DNA of 13,220 bases from a bacterium. GTDB taxonomy: Bacteria; Patescibacteriota; Microgenomatia; UBA1400; PJMF01. This document shows, in pieces, positions 1 to 6,772 of this stretch; positions within the stretch are counted from its first letter, which is position 1, and each line of letters starts with the position of its first letter. The stretch spans positions 1 to 13,220 of the forward strand of contig JAFRKU010000009.1 of the NCBI GenBank assembly GCA_017431585.1. The letters run 5' to 3'. Under the pieces are notes generated by a model. That model searched no databases and was not told the DNA's origin. It saw only the letters and a program-made list of their open reading frames with translations. The position numbers and the translations under genes were made by a program.

Positions 1-569
1 CCCACCCAGCCCAAAGGCACAAACACTGCGCGCTCGTACAATTTGGGTACAAACCGTCGCCCCGTGTGTTGCACTGCCGGCAGCATTTTGCCCACTAGCG
101 GTATATCATCAAGCAAAAACCACGTCGTAGCAATCGTCAGCAAGCTCGGCGTATCGCCACCTTGTGGCTGCCACGTCCCGTCCGGATTTTCCAGTTGCGC
201 CGCCACCAAACCCAAACGTGCCTTTTGGTAATTCTCCCGATAATACCGCCACAATTTACTCAATGCTCCCGGCTGCACGATCGTATCCGAATTCAAAAAC
301 CACACGAACTCTCCATGCGCTCTGTCTAGTCCAAAATTATTGCCGCGCCCAAAGCCCAAATTTTCACCCGTATTGTACACGTGCAAATTTGGATAAGCTA
401 ACTTCGCCAGCCGCTCGCGCGTCCCATCGTGGCTATCATTGTCCACCACGATCACCTCGATCTCCGGCAATTTTTCGCCGTCATCCACCAAGCTCGCGTA
501 CACACTCTCCACCGTCTGGCATGTCAGCGCCGCCGTATTCCATGATACAATAATCACCGATACATCCAT
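1..569 (-). CDS. GT2 family glycosyltransferase, C-terminus cut by window edge
   Basis: Reading the minus strand from the ATG at 569 gives 189 residues before the window ends, so the gene is partial at its C-terminus. It resembles the GT2 (GT-A fold) family, in the rhamnosyltransferase-like group that transfers a nucleotide-activated sugar onto a lipid-linked glycan on the cytosolic side. Visible motifs are the N-terminal strand VSVIIVSWN (residues 3-11), VVDNDSHDGT (41-50), the LGFGRGNN stretch (71-78) and the metal-site region LNSDT (92-96). The start lies 1 nt after the TAG of the upstream GT4 gene, with a GAGGA Shine-Dalgarno at 579-583 and a 9-nt spacer. It is therefore a downstream member of the glycan operon that begins at 4362. 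The donor and acceptor sugars cannot be told from sequence. Confidence 0.9.
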   Translation of the reverse strand, partial: MDVSVIIVSWNTAALTCQTVESVYASLVDDGEKLPEIEVIVVDNDSHDGTRERLAKLAYPNLHVYNTGENLGFGRGNNFGLDRAHGEFVWFLNSDTIVQPGALSKLWRYYRENYQKARLGLVAAQLENPDGTWQPQGGDTPSLLTIATTWFLLDDIPLVGKMLPAVQHTGRRFVPKLYERAVFVPLGWV

Positions 570-570
570 G

Positions 571-1725
571 CTAAGCTTTCCTCGTCGCCACCTTCAAAAT
601 CGTTTCCAAAATCATAAGTGCCGATTCATCATACGAAAACTTGCCCAGCTGTGCCAAAGCTTGCCGGCCAAAGCGCGCCTTCTCCCGACTCGCCTGCCAC
701 GTCACCGCCGCTATCATCGCTTTAGCGATACTATTGGGTCGGAAAGGATTCACCCCCAACCCCATCTGTCCCACCACCTCCGGCAGTGAAGTATTATTAG
801 CGCAAATCGGCAGCGTCCTATAGGCCAAACTTTCCAAAGCCGGAATACCAAAACCTTCGTAAAGTCCCAAATTCAAGCTCGCCGTTGCACCAGCCAGAAG
901 CGCCCCCTTTTGCCGCTCGTCCACAAAGCCAGTCCGCACAATTTGCCGCCGGCTCCGGCACGCGCCAATCGCTTCCTCAATTTCATCCATCAGCCAGCCG
1001 TCTTTGCCCGCCAGCACCAGTTGCCACTCCTCGCCGCGCTCCACCATCGCCACAAAAGTGTCAAAAGCTTCCACCATCCGAGCAATATTTTTGCGCGGTT
1101 GCAAGGTCCCCAAATAAACAAAATATTTTTTACCCACACCCATGCGGGATAGCAACTGCTGGCGCTCGCTGGCCGTCAGTGATATCACTTGTCCCGAAAA
1201 AGCCGGATACGCCACCACGATATCCCGCTCGGCTCGCTGGTAGGCGCGCGCCACTTCTTTTTTGGTAAATTTACTAATCGCCACCACCGCCGCCGCTCGC
1301 TTTACACTGTAGCGCGTCCACGCCGACAACTGATACAAATCGCGCCGCGCAAAAGTTTCAGGAAATTTCAAAAAACCCAAATCCATCACGCTGCAAATAT
1401 AAGGTACACTACACCAGCGCGGCGCATAATGGCCTGGCGTGAAAAACACGTCATAAGCGCCCTGATGGCAAAACAAATAAAGCGGCAGCCCCCATTGCGT
1501 CCACAGTCTCGCCGGCCCTACCACCCGGTAACTCCACCCCGGCCGCTCCGCTGGCCAGTCGCTCACGGGCGCGCTAGAAAGCAACACTTCAAAAGCAATC
1601 TTATCGCTCAAGCTACGCGTAATCCGCTCCAGCGCGCACAAAAGCTCAAAAGCGTACACATTGCTACCCACCCGCTGGCAGCGGTTGGCTTCATTGCCAT
1701 CCAGAGCGATGCGAAAATTACTCAT
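571..1725 (-). CDS. GT4 family glycosyltransferase (second of a tandem pair)
   Basis: A 384-residue GT-B fold transferase of family GT4, expected to move a sugar from a nucleotide donor to a growing surface glycan. The C-terminal donor-binding half shows YLGTLQPRKNI (204-214), LVLAGKDGW (236-244) and the E-x7-E signature EGFGIPALE (E290 and E298). The open frame extends 21 codons upstream to 1788, but that extension is Arg/Trp-rich and antiparallel to nothing in the family. The ATG at 1725 overlaps the upstream stop as ATGAGTAA, and GGAGGAGG at 1729-1736 is a clear ribosome site, so I chose 1725. It is a distant paralogue of the preceding gene; the two share the PRKN and E-x7-E blocks. Substrate is unknown. 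Confidence 0.93.
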   Translation of the reverse strand: MSNFRIALDGNEANRCQRVGSNVYAFELLCALERITRSLSDKIAFEVLLSSAPVSDWPAERPGWSYRVVGPARLWTQWGLPLYLFCHQGAYDVFFTPGHYAPRWCSVPYICSVMDLGFLKFPETFARRDLYQLSAWTRYSVKRAAAVVAISKFTKKEVARAYQRAERDIVVAYPAFSGQVISLTASERQQLLSRMGVGKKYFVYLGTLQPRKNIARMVEAFDTFVAMVERGEEWQLVLAGKDGWLMDEIEEAIGACRSRRQIVRTGFVDERQKGALLAGATASLNLGLYEGFGIPALESLAYRTLPICANNTSLPEVVGQMGLGVNPFRPNSIAKAMIAAVTWQASREKARFGRQALAQLGKFSYDESALMILETILKVATRKA

Positions 1726-2854
1726 CCGCCTCCTCCAGTGCCTGTCGATACACCGCCACCGTTTCCGCCGCCGCTTTTTTCCAAGCAAATTTTTTCAGCT
1801 GGGAGCGTCCGGCCGCCACTCGCGCGCGCTTTTGTGCTGGCGTTTCAGCCAAAACTTTTTGCAAACCCAAAGTAATGGCGTTCACACTTTCCGGATTGAC
1901 CAGCACCGCCGCCGCGCCCGCCACCTCTTCGCAAGCCGTGTGGACACTAGTCACCACCGGCACCCCGTAGTAATATGCCTCCAAAATCGGCAAACCAAAG
2001 CCCTCGTCCAGCGACACAAAAGCCAGCGCCGCCGCGCCCGCGTAAAGCAGAGCCAAATCATTTTTCTCCGGCTGGTCCACCACCCGGATACACGGATCAG
2101 TATAATCCGGCTCCTCCCAACCAGGCGCACCGGCCAACACCAAATCGTAGCTACCTGATAAAGGTTGCCACGCCTCAATCAGTCGCGCCAAATTTTTGCG
2201 CGGCTCTCTGGTGCCCACGAATAAAATGTAATCCCGATCAATCCGCAATTTCGCCCGCAGCCGCGCTAACCGCCGCTCACTGATGTAATCTTTTGCCACC
2301 ACATTTTGCGCCGGCAATGCTTCGTACACCACGTGCACGCGCTGCTCCGGAAAATCCAGCAACTCCACGATATCGTGCTTATCCGAGTGCGACACGGCGA
2401 TAATATGTGCCCGTCTTTGTTTTAAAATTTCCCAACTTTCCTGATGATGTCGCCAAATGCGCGGGTGCACCCGAGTTTTATTTTTGACCATCGCCACATC
2501 ATGAATCGTGGACACCAGCGGTAAATCACGATCTGGCGGTTGCTGATAATCCCACGAATGAAAAACTTGCACGCCCGGCAACAACGGCCCCACCGGATTT
2601 ATCCCCACGTGATGCCACCAGTGATAATTCAGCTCCACCGGCCATTTTTGCCAACAGTAAGCGGGTAGGGGAACAGAAAAAATTTCCGCCCACTTTTTCT
2701 GGAAAAAAGCGACATGCCGACCAGCGCACGCATACAGTTGCAACTCCACGTCTCGCCGCGCCGCCAAAGCCCCAGCCAAATTTGCCGTGTAATTGCTCAC
2801 TCCTCGGCCATACAGCCAGCTGGTCACGTCCAGCCCCACGTTTATTTTGCCCAT
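1718..2854 (-). CDS. GT4 family glycosyltransferase (first of a tandem pair)
   Basis: A 378-residue GT4 transferase. The N-terminal acceptor domain begins with INVGLDVTSW and a Gly-rich turn (GRGVSNYTANL, 16-26). The donor-binding domain carries LFVGTREPRKNL (211-222), LVLAGAPGW (238-246) and EGFGLPILE with the E-x7-E pair at E284 and E292. STIHDV (115-120) and AVSHSDKHD (153-161) match the linker region common in mannosyltransferase-type GT4 enzymes. The start overlaps the end of the GT39-like gene by 13 bp. Only a weak GGGAACGG lies upstream, so translation is probably coupled. It likely extends the same lipid-linked or cell-surface glycan as its neighbours. The specific sugar is not predictable. 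Confidence 0.93.
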   Translation of the reverse strand: MGKINVGLDVTSWLYGRGVSNYTANLAGALAARRDVELQLYACAGRHVAFFQKKWAEIFSVPLPAYCWQKWPVELNYHWWHHVGINPVGPLLPGVQVFHSWDYQQPPDRDLPLVSTIHDVAMVKNKTRVHPRIWRHHQESWEILKQRRAHIIAVSHSDKHDIVELLDFPEQRVHVVYEALPAQNVVAKDYISERRLARLRAKLRIDRDYILFVGTREPRKNLARLIEAWQPLSGSYDLVLAGAPGWEEPDYTDPCIRVVDQPEKNDLALLYAGAAALAFVSLDEGFGLPILEAYYYGVPVVTSVHTACEEVAGAAAVLVNPESVNAITLGLQKVLAETPAQKRARVAAGRSQLKKFAWKKAAAETVAVYRQALEEADE

Positions 2855-4362
2855 ACGCGCACCGTTCCCAAATTTGGCTCACTCCACTCCAACTCCGTGT
2901 GATAAAAACCGTGTTCTCGCAAAAATTGTGGCAACAATCTTTGGCTATCCGTCAGCTCCGCCATATAATCAAAAGTCACAATGTACTCAAAATCATCAAT
3001 CTGTATGTTCTGCCAACTTAAATCATTTTTGGTGTCAAAAGTCCCCGTCGCCACCGCCGCTATCGTCCCACCCATACGCGGCTCATACCAATTCCACGGC
3101 GAAAACGGCGCCGGAAACGTAAAAAACGCTAAGCTGCTCTGAGTTGGGAGCCAGGCGTGGAGAGCCTCAATCGCCCCTCGCCAATTTTCCCGCTGCAAAC
3201 TCTCGCGCGTCCAATATTGATACACGGAAATTAAATTGATACTCAAAAGTAAACCTACCAAACCCAAACTTAAGCCGCCAAATTTTTGTTTGTGCCCACG
3301 CTTGCCCATCGCCACCATCGCCAACATCAGGCACCACCACGCGAGGGCAAACATCACCCGTTTCGGCTGGATCACTGGCACCCACACAGATACAATCGCC
3401 GCCAACAAAAACGGCACCACACTGGCAAAAAGGGCAATCAGGACTGTCTCTTTTCCCTCCTGCCAAAATTTTTTGCCCCAGCCCAGCGCCGCCACCGCGG
3501 CCAAAACTGCCACCAGCAGTGTCACCGTCACAAAAATCGCGTTTACCTCCACGTCCATCATCCCAAACAAAAATTTAGCGACAGTCAGCGCCATCGCGCG
3601 ACCAGCGGGAAATGATACCATCTGCTCCCAACCGACAAAATCAGCGCGCAACTGCTGACCCGCTTGCCACTGTCCGGCAAAAGACGGCGCCCACGGCAAG
3701 AAAGCTAGCGTCACCACCGCGCCACTCACCAAAGCCACCCGCCACCGGCCACGCACCACCAGCCACAGCAGCTGTCCGGCCAGGACGAAAGGATACAGAT
3801 ACATCGTGTAAATCCCAGCGATACTACCCAGCCAGAAAAAAACCAGCTCCCGATTGACCGGCCAGTTCGTACTCCACTCTCGCCAGCGCGCTGGCCACTG
3901 ATAAAAATCATGGCCCACTCGCATGTACTCCAGCAAAAACAACCACGACCAAGCCGCCAAACACGCCGCCCAACTATACGGCCGCAACTCTTGGCTGAAA
4001 AACACATGAAAACCACTGGTGGCCAAAAACAAACTCGCCACCACCCCGGTTCGCTTGCTCACCAACTTTTGCCCCAGCAAATACACCGCCGCCACCGTCA
4101 GCAAGCCTGGCAACAACGCGCCCCAAGTCCGCAACCACCACTCACTCTCGCTCACCTTCATCGCAGCCCACGTCAAAACGTGCAGCAGCGGCGGCTGGAA
4201 ATCGTCTTTAATCGCCAACTGCTGGTTCCACGGTCGCGCCGACTCCCAGGCTTGCGCCGCCTCATCCAGCCAAAAAGACCCACCCAAAAGCGGCAGCCGC
4301 AGCAGTAACGCCAGTCCCAAAATCACGATTATTTGCCAATTTCTCTGCCACCATTTTTTCAT
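2842..4362 (-). CDS. GT39/PMT-like polytopic membrane glycosyltransferase
   Basis: A 506-residue integral membrane protein of the GT-C superfamily (PMT / RgtA-like / ArnT-like). These enzymes take a sugar from a polyprenyl phosphate and transfer it on the outer face of the membrane. After the first membrane helix (about residues 9-26) comes the catalytic-loop pair D33-E34 in SFWLDEA, then FQPPLLHV (55-62), and the diagnostic SQELRPYS (123-130). Roughly ten further hydrophobic segments follow to about residue 390, then a hydrophilic C-terminal domain. The frame opens at 4380, but the ATG at 4362 sits exactly 6 nt from a TATAAT box, so the longer form would start inside the promoter. It is the first gene of the minus-strand glycan operon. 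Acceptor and sugar are unknown. Confidence 0.88.
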   Translation of the reverse strand: MKKWWQRNWQIIVILGLALLLRLPLLGGSFWLDEAAQAWESARPWNQQLAIKDDFQPPLLHVLTWAAMKVSESEWWLRTWGALLPGLLTVAAVYLLGQKLVSKRTGVVASLFLATSGFHVFFSQELRPYSWAACLAAWSWLFLLEYMRVGHDFYQWPARWREWSTNWPVNRELVFFWLGSIAGIYTMYLYPFVLAGQLLWLVVRGRWRVALVSGAVVTLAFLPWAPSFAGQWQAGQQLRADFVGWEQMVSFPAGRAMALTVAKFLFGMMDVEVNAIFVTVTLLVAVLAAVAALGWGKKFWQEGKETVLIALFASVVPFLLAAIVSVWVPVIQPKRVMFALAWWCLMLAMVAMGKRGHKQKFGGLSLGLVGLLLSINLISVYQYWTRESLQRENWRGAIEALHAWLPTQSSLAFFTFPAPFSPWNWYEPRMGGTIAAVATGTFDTKNDLSWQNIQIDDFEYIVTFDYMAELTDSQRLLPQFLREHGFYHTELEWSEPNLGTVRVWAK

Positions 4363-4368
4363 ACTATT

Positions 4369-4377
4369 ATTATACCA
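4369..4377 (-). promoter_or_regulatory. Extended -10 promoter of the glycan operon, leaderless
   Basis: On the minus strand TGG-TATAAT is followed by exactly 6 nt (AATAGT) and the ATG at 4362. A start site about 7 nt after the -10 falls on the A of ATG, so no 5' leader and no Shine-Dalgarno are expected. No good -35 at 16-18 bp is seen; the TGn extension may compensate. Confidence 0.75.
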
Positions 4378-4408
4378 CACAATTGCCCCGCTCCCGCACC
4401 CAAGTCAA

Positions 4409-4417
4409 TGATATAAT
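4409..4417 (+). promoter_or_regulatory. Extended -10 promoter of the YgjP-like gene, leaderless
   Basis: TGA-TATAAT ends at 4417 and the ATG is at 4424, leaving 6 nt (CAGTCT). No Shine-Dalgarno is present. It is divergent from the glycan-operon promoter, with 37 bp between the two -10 boxes, so the two may share regulation. Confidence 0.75.
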
Positions 4418-4423
4418 CAGTCT

Positions 4424-5098
4424 ATGCCTGACTACACCGTTCACTACCGCGCCGGCGCGCGCACTATCCGCCTCTCCATCAAGCCCGACGGCAGCCTCCA
4501 CGTCCACGCGCCGCGTTTTGCCAGCCAGCGTACCATTGCTCAATTTGTCGCCAGTCAAAGCGATTGGATCCAGCGAGTTTTGGCCCAAAAAGCCGACCAC
4601 ACCCCCACCCACACCGGCCCCTATCGTCTTTTTGGCCGTGAGTACCAATTGTTTTTCGGCTATCGCCCCGATTTGAGTATCGGTTGGCACATCGTTGACC
4701 ACCAAGTTTTTTACAACAGCAGCCGCTATCACTTACAACCCAAAACCACTGTCAGCCTCACTCCAGACGAGCAGCACAAATTAGCCACCTTCACCAAAAA
4801 TACTTTCGCCCACTACGTCACCGCTCGCTTGCCCCAATTGCACGCGCGCATGAATTTGGCTGTGGCCTACCACCAGGTCCGCTTCAAAAATCAAGCTAGT
4901 TGCTGGGGTTCGTGTTCATCAGCCGGCAATCTCAATTTCAATTATCAACTCGTTCACTATCCGCCCGAAGTCATCGATTATGTTCTCATCCATGAGCTCT
5001 CCCACTTAGTCCACCCCGATCACTCCCGCGCTTTTTGGGCACTCGTGGCCAAATTTGACGGTGACTACCAAAAACACCGCCGGATGCTGAAACATTGA
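4424..5098 (+). CDS. YgjP/DUF45-type metal-dependent hydrolase
   Basis: A 224-residue member of the DUF45 / YgjP (zincin-like, WLM-related) family. The zinc site is HELSH (H190, E191, H194) with a third ligand H200 in HPDHSRAFW. The block before it, SCWGSCSSAGNLNFN (159-173) and IDYVLIHELSHL, is the most conserved part of the family. The N-terminal half (about residues 1-110) carries the usual family beta-rich region beginning IRLSIKPDGSLHVHAP. YgjP proteins are generally annotated as zinc metallopeptidases; a nucleotide-phosphatase activity has also been proposed for the E. coli member, so the substrate here is open. The gene is a single-gene unit with its own leaderless promoter and converges on the ferredoxin gene. 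Confidence 0.93.
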   Translation: MPDYTVHYRAGARTIRLSIKPDGSLHVHAPRFASQRTIAQFVASQSDWIQRVLAQKADHTPTHTGPYRLFGREYQLFFGYRPDLSIGWHIVDHQVFYNSSRYHLQPKTTVSLTPDEQHKLATFTKNTFAHYVTARLPQLHARMNLAVAYHQVRFKNQASCWGSCSSAGNLNFNYQLVHYPPEVIDYVLIHELSHLVHPDHSRAFWALVAKFDGDYQKHRRMLKH

Positions 5099-5105
5099 TG
5101 GACTT

Positions 5106-5121
5106 GCTGCGAGTTCGCAGC
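5106..5121. terminator. Hairpin between convergent genes, possible shared terminator
   Basis: GCTGCG-AGTT-CGCAGC forms a 6-7 bp GC-rich stem. It begins 7 nt after the YgjP-like stop and 4 nt after the ferredoxin stop on the other strand. Neither side has a T-tract, so its efficiency as an intrinsic terminator is doubtful; position is the main argument. Confidence 0.4.
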
Positions 5122-5125
5122 CAGG

Positions 5126-5335
5126 CTAAACGGCCTCACTCAAAGCCCCGCCGCAACACGCGCTCACCAATGTCGGTGCCAGTGTGTCATCGACTTCCAC
5201 CGTGCCCTCCGCCACTTGGGCGTCGCTTTTAATTTGCGCCAAACCGTCGTCGGCGACCTCAAATTTTTCCGGCGCCAACCCCACACAGGCCATACAGCCA
5301 ATACACAAACTTCGCTCTTGCTTAATTTTTGTCAT
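5126..5335 (-). CDS. Single-cluster [4Fe-4S] ferredoxin
   Basis: A 69-residue soluble electron carrier. C11-x2-C14-x2-C17 in LCIGCMACVG supplies three cluster ligands and C60 (or C61) in SACCGGAL near the C-terminus the fourth, as in Thermotoga-type single-cluster ferredoxins. The position three residues after C17, often a further Cys before Pro, is Ala here (GLAPEKF). That residue is not a ligand in the single-cluster type, so the cluster should still form. The acidic body (EVADDGL, EVDDTLAP) is typical. The frame opens at 5407, but the ATG at 5335 lies exactly 6 nt from a TATAAT box and starts the family-like sequence. The redox partner is unknown; no oxidoreductase gene is adjacent. Confidence 0.9.
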   Translation of the reverse strand: MTKIKQERSLCIGCMACVGLAPEKFEVADDGLAQIKSDAQVAEGTVEVDDTLAPTLVSACCGGALSEAV

Positions 5336-5341
5336 AGCTGT

Positions 5342-5350
5342 ATTATACCA
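5342..5350 (-). promoter_or_regulatory. Extended -10 promoter of the ferredoxin gene, leaderless
   Basis: TGG-TATAAT on the minus strand, 6 nt (ACAGCT), then the ATG at 5335. No Shine-Dalgarno. It is divergent from the promoter of the CMK-like operon. Confidence 0.75.
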
Positions 5351-5380
5351 CAAATTGCTCACCCGTTTGCCCCCAATGTG

Positions 5381-5389
5381 TGATATGAT
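5381..5389 (+). promoter_or_regulatory. Extended -10 promoter of the CMK-tpi-pgi operon, with leader
   Basis: TGA-TATGAT ends 26 nt before the ATG at 5416, giving a predicted leader of about 20 nt. The leader holds AAAGGA at 5406-5411, 4 nt from the ATG, so this unit uses a ribosome-binding site, unlike most of its neighbours. Confidence 0.6.
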
Positions 5390-5415
5390 ATGGCATATCG
5401 TTAGCAAAGGACACT

Positions 5416-6054
5416 ATGGCCCAAAATGATTTAGCTAATTTCAACTATTATAATATCACTATTTCCGGTTTGCCCGGCTGCGGCAGCACCACCATGCTCA
5501 CCGGCTTGCGCGACCGTCTCGGTGTGGAAGGCTGGCGCGGTTTTTCCGGCGGCGAATTTATGCGCCATTTTGCCACCGAAAAAGGCTTGTGGGATCCGTC
5601 CAATCCCGCTCATCACCATGCTAATATTTACTCAGACGAATTCGAAAACGAAGTCGATTTTGGCATGCGCGACAAACTCATGAATGATACCCAATGGATC
5701 ATCGAATCGTGGCTGAGTGGCTTTTTGGCCCAGGGCACCCCGCACACCCTCAAAATCCTCATGACCTGTTCTTCCGATGACATCCGCATCGACCGGGTGG
5801 TCAATCGCGACGGCATCACTATCGAGCAAGCCAAAGCCAATACCTTGCATCGCTATCAAACCAACTTGACCAAATGGCGCCGCATGTATGGCCAGCAATG
5901 GCAAGAATGGGTCGTGGCTACCGGCCGCGCCGACCAAAACGACCCGATTGACTTCTGGCGACCAGATCTGTACGATTTAGTCCTGGATACCTACTCGCTC
6001 AATCAAGAGCAAACTTTGGAAGTCGTCATGGACAAATTGATCAAAAAGGACTGA
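5416..6054 (+). CDS. Cytidylate kinase-like P-loop nucleoside/nucleotide kinase
   Basis: A 212-residue P-loop protein. The Walker A motif is GLPGCGST (18-25), close to the N-terminus as in cytidylate kinases. After it come GFSGGEFMR, resembling the 'SxGxxxR' start of the nucleotide-monophosphate region, and an Arg-rich lid segment RIDRVVNRDG. A helical block with DTYSLNQEQTLEVV at the C-terminus follows, matching the usual closing region of CMK-like kinases. This fits the cytidylate-kinase-like (Cytidylate_kin2) group, which phosphorylates small molecules with ATP; CMP/dCMP is the default guess but the real acceptor is unproven. It leads an operon with tpi (2 nt downstream) and pgi. The start has AAAGGA 4 nt upstream. 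Confidence 0.8.
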   Translation: MAQNDLANFNYYNITISGLPGCGSTTMLTGLRDRLGVEGWRGFSGGEFMRHFATEKGLWDPSNPAHHHANIYSDEFENEVDFGMRDKLMNDTQWIIESWLSGFLAQGTPHTLKILMTCSSDDIRIDRVVNRDGITIEQAKANTLHRYQTNLTKWRRMYGQQWQEWVVATGRADQNDPIDFWRPDLYDLVLDTYSLNQEQTLEVVMDKLIKKD

Positions 6055-6056
6055 GT

Positions 6057-6755
6057 ATGCGCTTCATCGTGGCCAATTGGAAATCCGGCATGAACGCCAC
6101 TCAAATCGTGGCTTTTCAGGATCAATGGAATCAAAAGTCGCTCACTTGGGACGAAGACGTCCGGGTGGTGATTGCTCCACCTGATCCGCACTATGTAGCT
6201 TTTTACAATGACGCTTGCGCCGGCGTGTATCCGTGTTTGCAGCACATCTCCGCTCTCACGGGTGCCGCCCACACCGGCTCCATCACCCCCGAAACCATCA
6301 GCGATTGTCTGCCTTCGTATACCATTTTGGGCCACAGCGAGCGCCGCCGTGAATACGGCGAGGACAACCGTCAAGTTTTAGCCCAAGCCCAAATTCTCTG
6401 GCAACTGCAAATCGAGCCGATTATTTGTGTGGACGCCGATACTTTCGCCGACATGTTTGCCCAAATTGAAGCTTTCGATCCGCATCTGCAGCATCAATGT
6501 CTTTTTGCCTACGAACCCGCCGGCGCCATCGGCACCGGTCACAATTTAGATCCGCAAGAACTTGACCACATTATCGGCGATTTCCGCCGCCATCATGGCG
6601 ACTTTTTCCCGGTTTTATACGGCGGCAGCGTCACCCCTGATAACGCTGCCTCATATGCTCCGTATTGTGACGGTCTCTTGGTGGGCGGCGCCAGCCGGCA
6701 AGCCGATAGTTTTTATCAAATTATTCATAATTTTATTGCGTCTGATCAAACATGA
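6057..6755 (+). CDS. tpiA: Triosephosphate isomerase
   Basis: Interconverts dihydroxyacetone phosphate and glyceraldehyde 3-phosphate in glycolysis. Catalytic residues are all visible: N7 and K9 in ANWK, H93 and E95 in LGHSERR, and the base E153 in AYEP. The phosphate-binding YGGSV (188-192) and LVGGAS (208-213) are also intact. At 232 residues it is shorter than the usual 250 or so. Loop 6 reads EPAGAIGTGHNL, where bacterial enzymes usually have EPVWAIGTGKTA, so both hinges of the flexible lid differ, including loss of the conserved Trp. The start is 2 nt after the CMK-like stop with AAAGGA in front (spacer 6 nt). It overlaps no gene but sits directly before pgi. Confidence 0.95.
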   Translation: MRFIVANWKSGMNATQIVAFQDQWNQKSLTWDEDVRVVIAPPDPHYVAFYNDACAGVYPCLQHISALTGAAHTGSITPETISDCLPSYTILGHSERRREYGEDNRQVLAQAQILWQLQIEPIICVDADTFADMFAQIEAFDPHLQHQCLFAYEPAGAIGTGHNLDPQELDHIIGDFRRHHGDFFPVLYGGSVTPDNAASYAPYCDGLLVGGASRQADSFYQIIHNFIASDQT

Positions 6756-6772
6756 AGTTGAAGAAAGGTAGT

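Noticed and set aside
164..553. 129-codon open frame on the + strand
   Set aside because: Antisense shadow of the GT2 gene, whose motifs are clear on the minus strand.
1189..1875. 228-codon open frame on the + strand
   Set aside because: It is antisense to two well-supported GT4 genes, is rich in Arg/Pro/His as expected for a GC-rich shadow, and has no ribosome site.
3236..3658. 140-codon open frame on the + strand
   Set aside because: Antisense to the membrane glycosyltransferase; composition is an artefact of hydrophobic codons read backwards.
4363..4380. Upstream start for the GT39-like gene (MWYNNS extension)
   Set aside because: The added codons lie in the -10 region, so the mRNA would start after them.
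4370..4732. 120-codon open frame on the minus strand
   Set aside because: Antisense to the YgjP-like gene and running through two promoters; no family features.
6752..6772. Upstream ATG of pgi overlapping the tpi stop
   Set aside because: No ribosome site in front, whereas the ATG at 6773 has AAAGG at suitable distance. Translational coupling keeps this open at low probability.
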